NCBI GenBank assembly: GCA_003456175.1
Contig: DMPB01000051.1
Location: forward strand, 1 to 6,417
From: Chitinophagaceae bacterium
Lineage (GTDB): Bacteria > Bacteroidota > Bacteroidia > Chitinophagales > Chitinophagaceae
Length of the DNA stretch: 6,417 nt
Reading direction: 5' to 3'
A model generated the notes under the pieces. The model was given only the letters and a program-made list of their open reading frames with translations, had not been told where the DNA came from and ran no database searches. Below are positions 5,958-6,417 of this stretch, one piece after another. Position numbers and translations under genes: made by a program. Position 1 is the first letter of the stretch. The number at the start of each line of letters is the position of its first letter.

Positions 5958-6413
5958 TTGTTTAAAAAAATACTTATCGCCAACCGTGGCGAAATTGCTT
6001 TACGCGTTATACGTACAGCCCGCGAAATGGGCATTAAAACAGTAGCGGTATATTCTACTGCCGATAAAGACAGCCTGCATGTGAAATTTGCCGATGAGGC
6101 TGTTTGTATTGGTAAGCCACAAAGCAGCGAAAGCTACTTGAACATACCGCACATTATGGCGGCAGCCGAAATTACCAATGCCGATGCGATCCACCCAGGC
6201 TATGGTTTTTTGGCCGAGAACGCCAAGTTTTCTCAAATATGTGCCGATCATGGTATTAAGTTTATTGGGCCTACGCCTGAAATGATTAATGCCATGGGCG
6301 ATAAGATTACAGCTAAAGAAACCATGATTAAAGCTGGTGTTCCTGTAATACCCGGTTCAGATGGCTTGCTTAAGATATACCGCCTCTTCGTAACTCTTAA
6401 GCAAGCCATCTGA
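5958..6413 (+). CDS. accC: Biotin carboxylase, N-terminal part, broken at the window end
   Basis: The ATP-grasp subunit that carboxylates the biotin on AccB using bicarbonate and ATP. Only the biotin carboxylase N-terminal domain is present: [20 protein letters not shown] at the start, [11 protein letters not shown] (~79-89), [15 protein letters not shown] with K116 (the ATP-binding lysine of the family), then [15 protein letters not shown] to residue 139. Full-length proteins have about 450-500 residues. From 6375 the sequence turns into a fold-back, so residues 140-151 ([12 protein letters not shown]) and the TGA at 6411-6413 are not the true C-terminus. The start is TTG: an in-frame TGA at 5949-5951 excludes an upstream start, the next ATG would remove the conserved N-terminus, and [12 protein letters not shown] is the family's standard beginning. 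Substrate-specific partners (accA/accD or a propionyl-CoA type subunit) are outside the window. Confidence 0.92.
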   Translation: MFKKILIANRGEIALRVIRTAREMGIKTVAVYSTADKDSLHVKFADEAVCIGKPQSSESYLNIPHIMAAAEITNADAIHPGYGFLAENAKFSQICADHGIKFIGPTPEMINAMGDKITAKETMIKAGVPVIPGSDGLLKIYRLFVTLKQAI

Positions 6414-6417
6414 ACCG
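6353..6417. repeat. Perfect terminal inverted repeat (fold-back), 23-bp arms
   Basis: Bases 6353-6375 are the exact reverse complement of 6395-6417, separated by a 19-nt spacer (6376-6394). The left arm is normal accC coding sequence (PGSDGLLK). The right arm is the same sequence read backwards and runs exactly to the last base. This pattern is typical of a chimeric fold-back read or assembly end rather than biology, and it creates the premature stop in accC. Confidence 0.95.

Noticed and set aside
5954..5960. TACTTTG as a promoter box for accC
   Set aside because: It overlaps the start codon itself, so a transcript from it would lack the start.
6375..6413. [12 protein letters not shown] and stop as a genuine AccC C-terminus or a novel short AccC
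   Set aside because: The residues derive from the fold-back spacer and antisense arm; real AccC continues for about 300 more residues.

Overview
The window is a piece of a Bacteroidota chromosome, most likely Chitinophagales-like. The evidence is a secreted subtilase ending in a type IX secretion (T9SS) sorting domain, a lipoprotein of a kind I associate with Chitinophagaceae (from memory only), AT-rich DNA, and no clear Shine-Dalgarno sequences. Everything is ordinary chromosomal gene content: there is no phage, transposase, CRISPR array, tRNA or rRNA. The 3' end is a perfect fold-back, so the window may be a complete metagenomic contig ending in an artefact.

Layout, left to right. Bases 1-105 are the C-terminal end of an unrecognised + strand gene, closed by a strong intrinsic terminator (153-178). 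An RsmB/NOP-type RNA cytosine-C5 methyltransferase (188-1390, +) starts only 15 bp after that terminator stem. It converges on a three-gene minus-strand cluster read from 5200 down to 1425: a small membrane protein with a DUF2007-like N-terminal domain, a SusD-unrelated hypothetical lipoprotein, and the S8-family peptidase with T9SS domain. The last two genes are only 9 bp apart and are probably co-transcribed. A 136-bp divergent region separates this cluster from accB (5337-5828, +), followed by the beginning of accC (TTG start at 5958). AccB (biotin carboxyl carrier) and AccC (biotin carboxylase) together make the first half-reaction of acetyl-CoA carboxylase or a related acyl-CoA carboxylase. 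The accC frame is derailed at 6375 by the fold-back.

The most unusual signal is a dispersed 15-mer, CATTTGCCGTAAGGC (reverse complement GCCTTACGGCAAATG). It occurs exactly four times in 6.4 kb, in three unrelated genes and two reading frames, with four further near copies. The variants keep a short stem around a GYAA loop, in two of them through paired changes. Nothing about the proteins explains it. It behaves like a genome-wide iterated oligonucleotide (uptake-signal-like, protein-binding, or hairpin-forming) and is the best candidate here for something undescribed.
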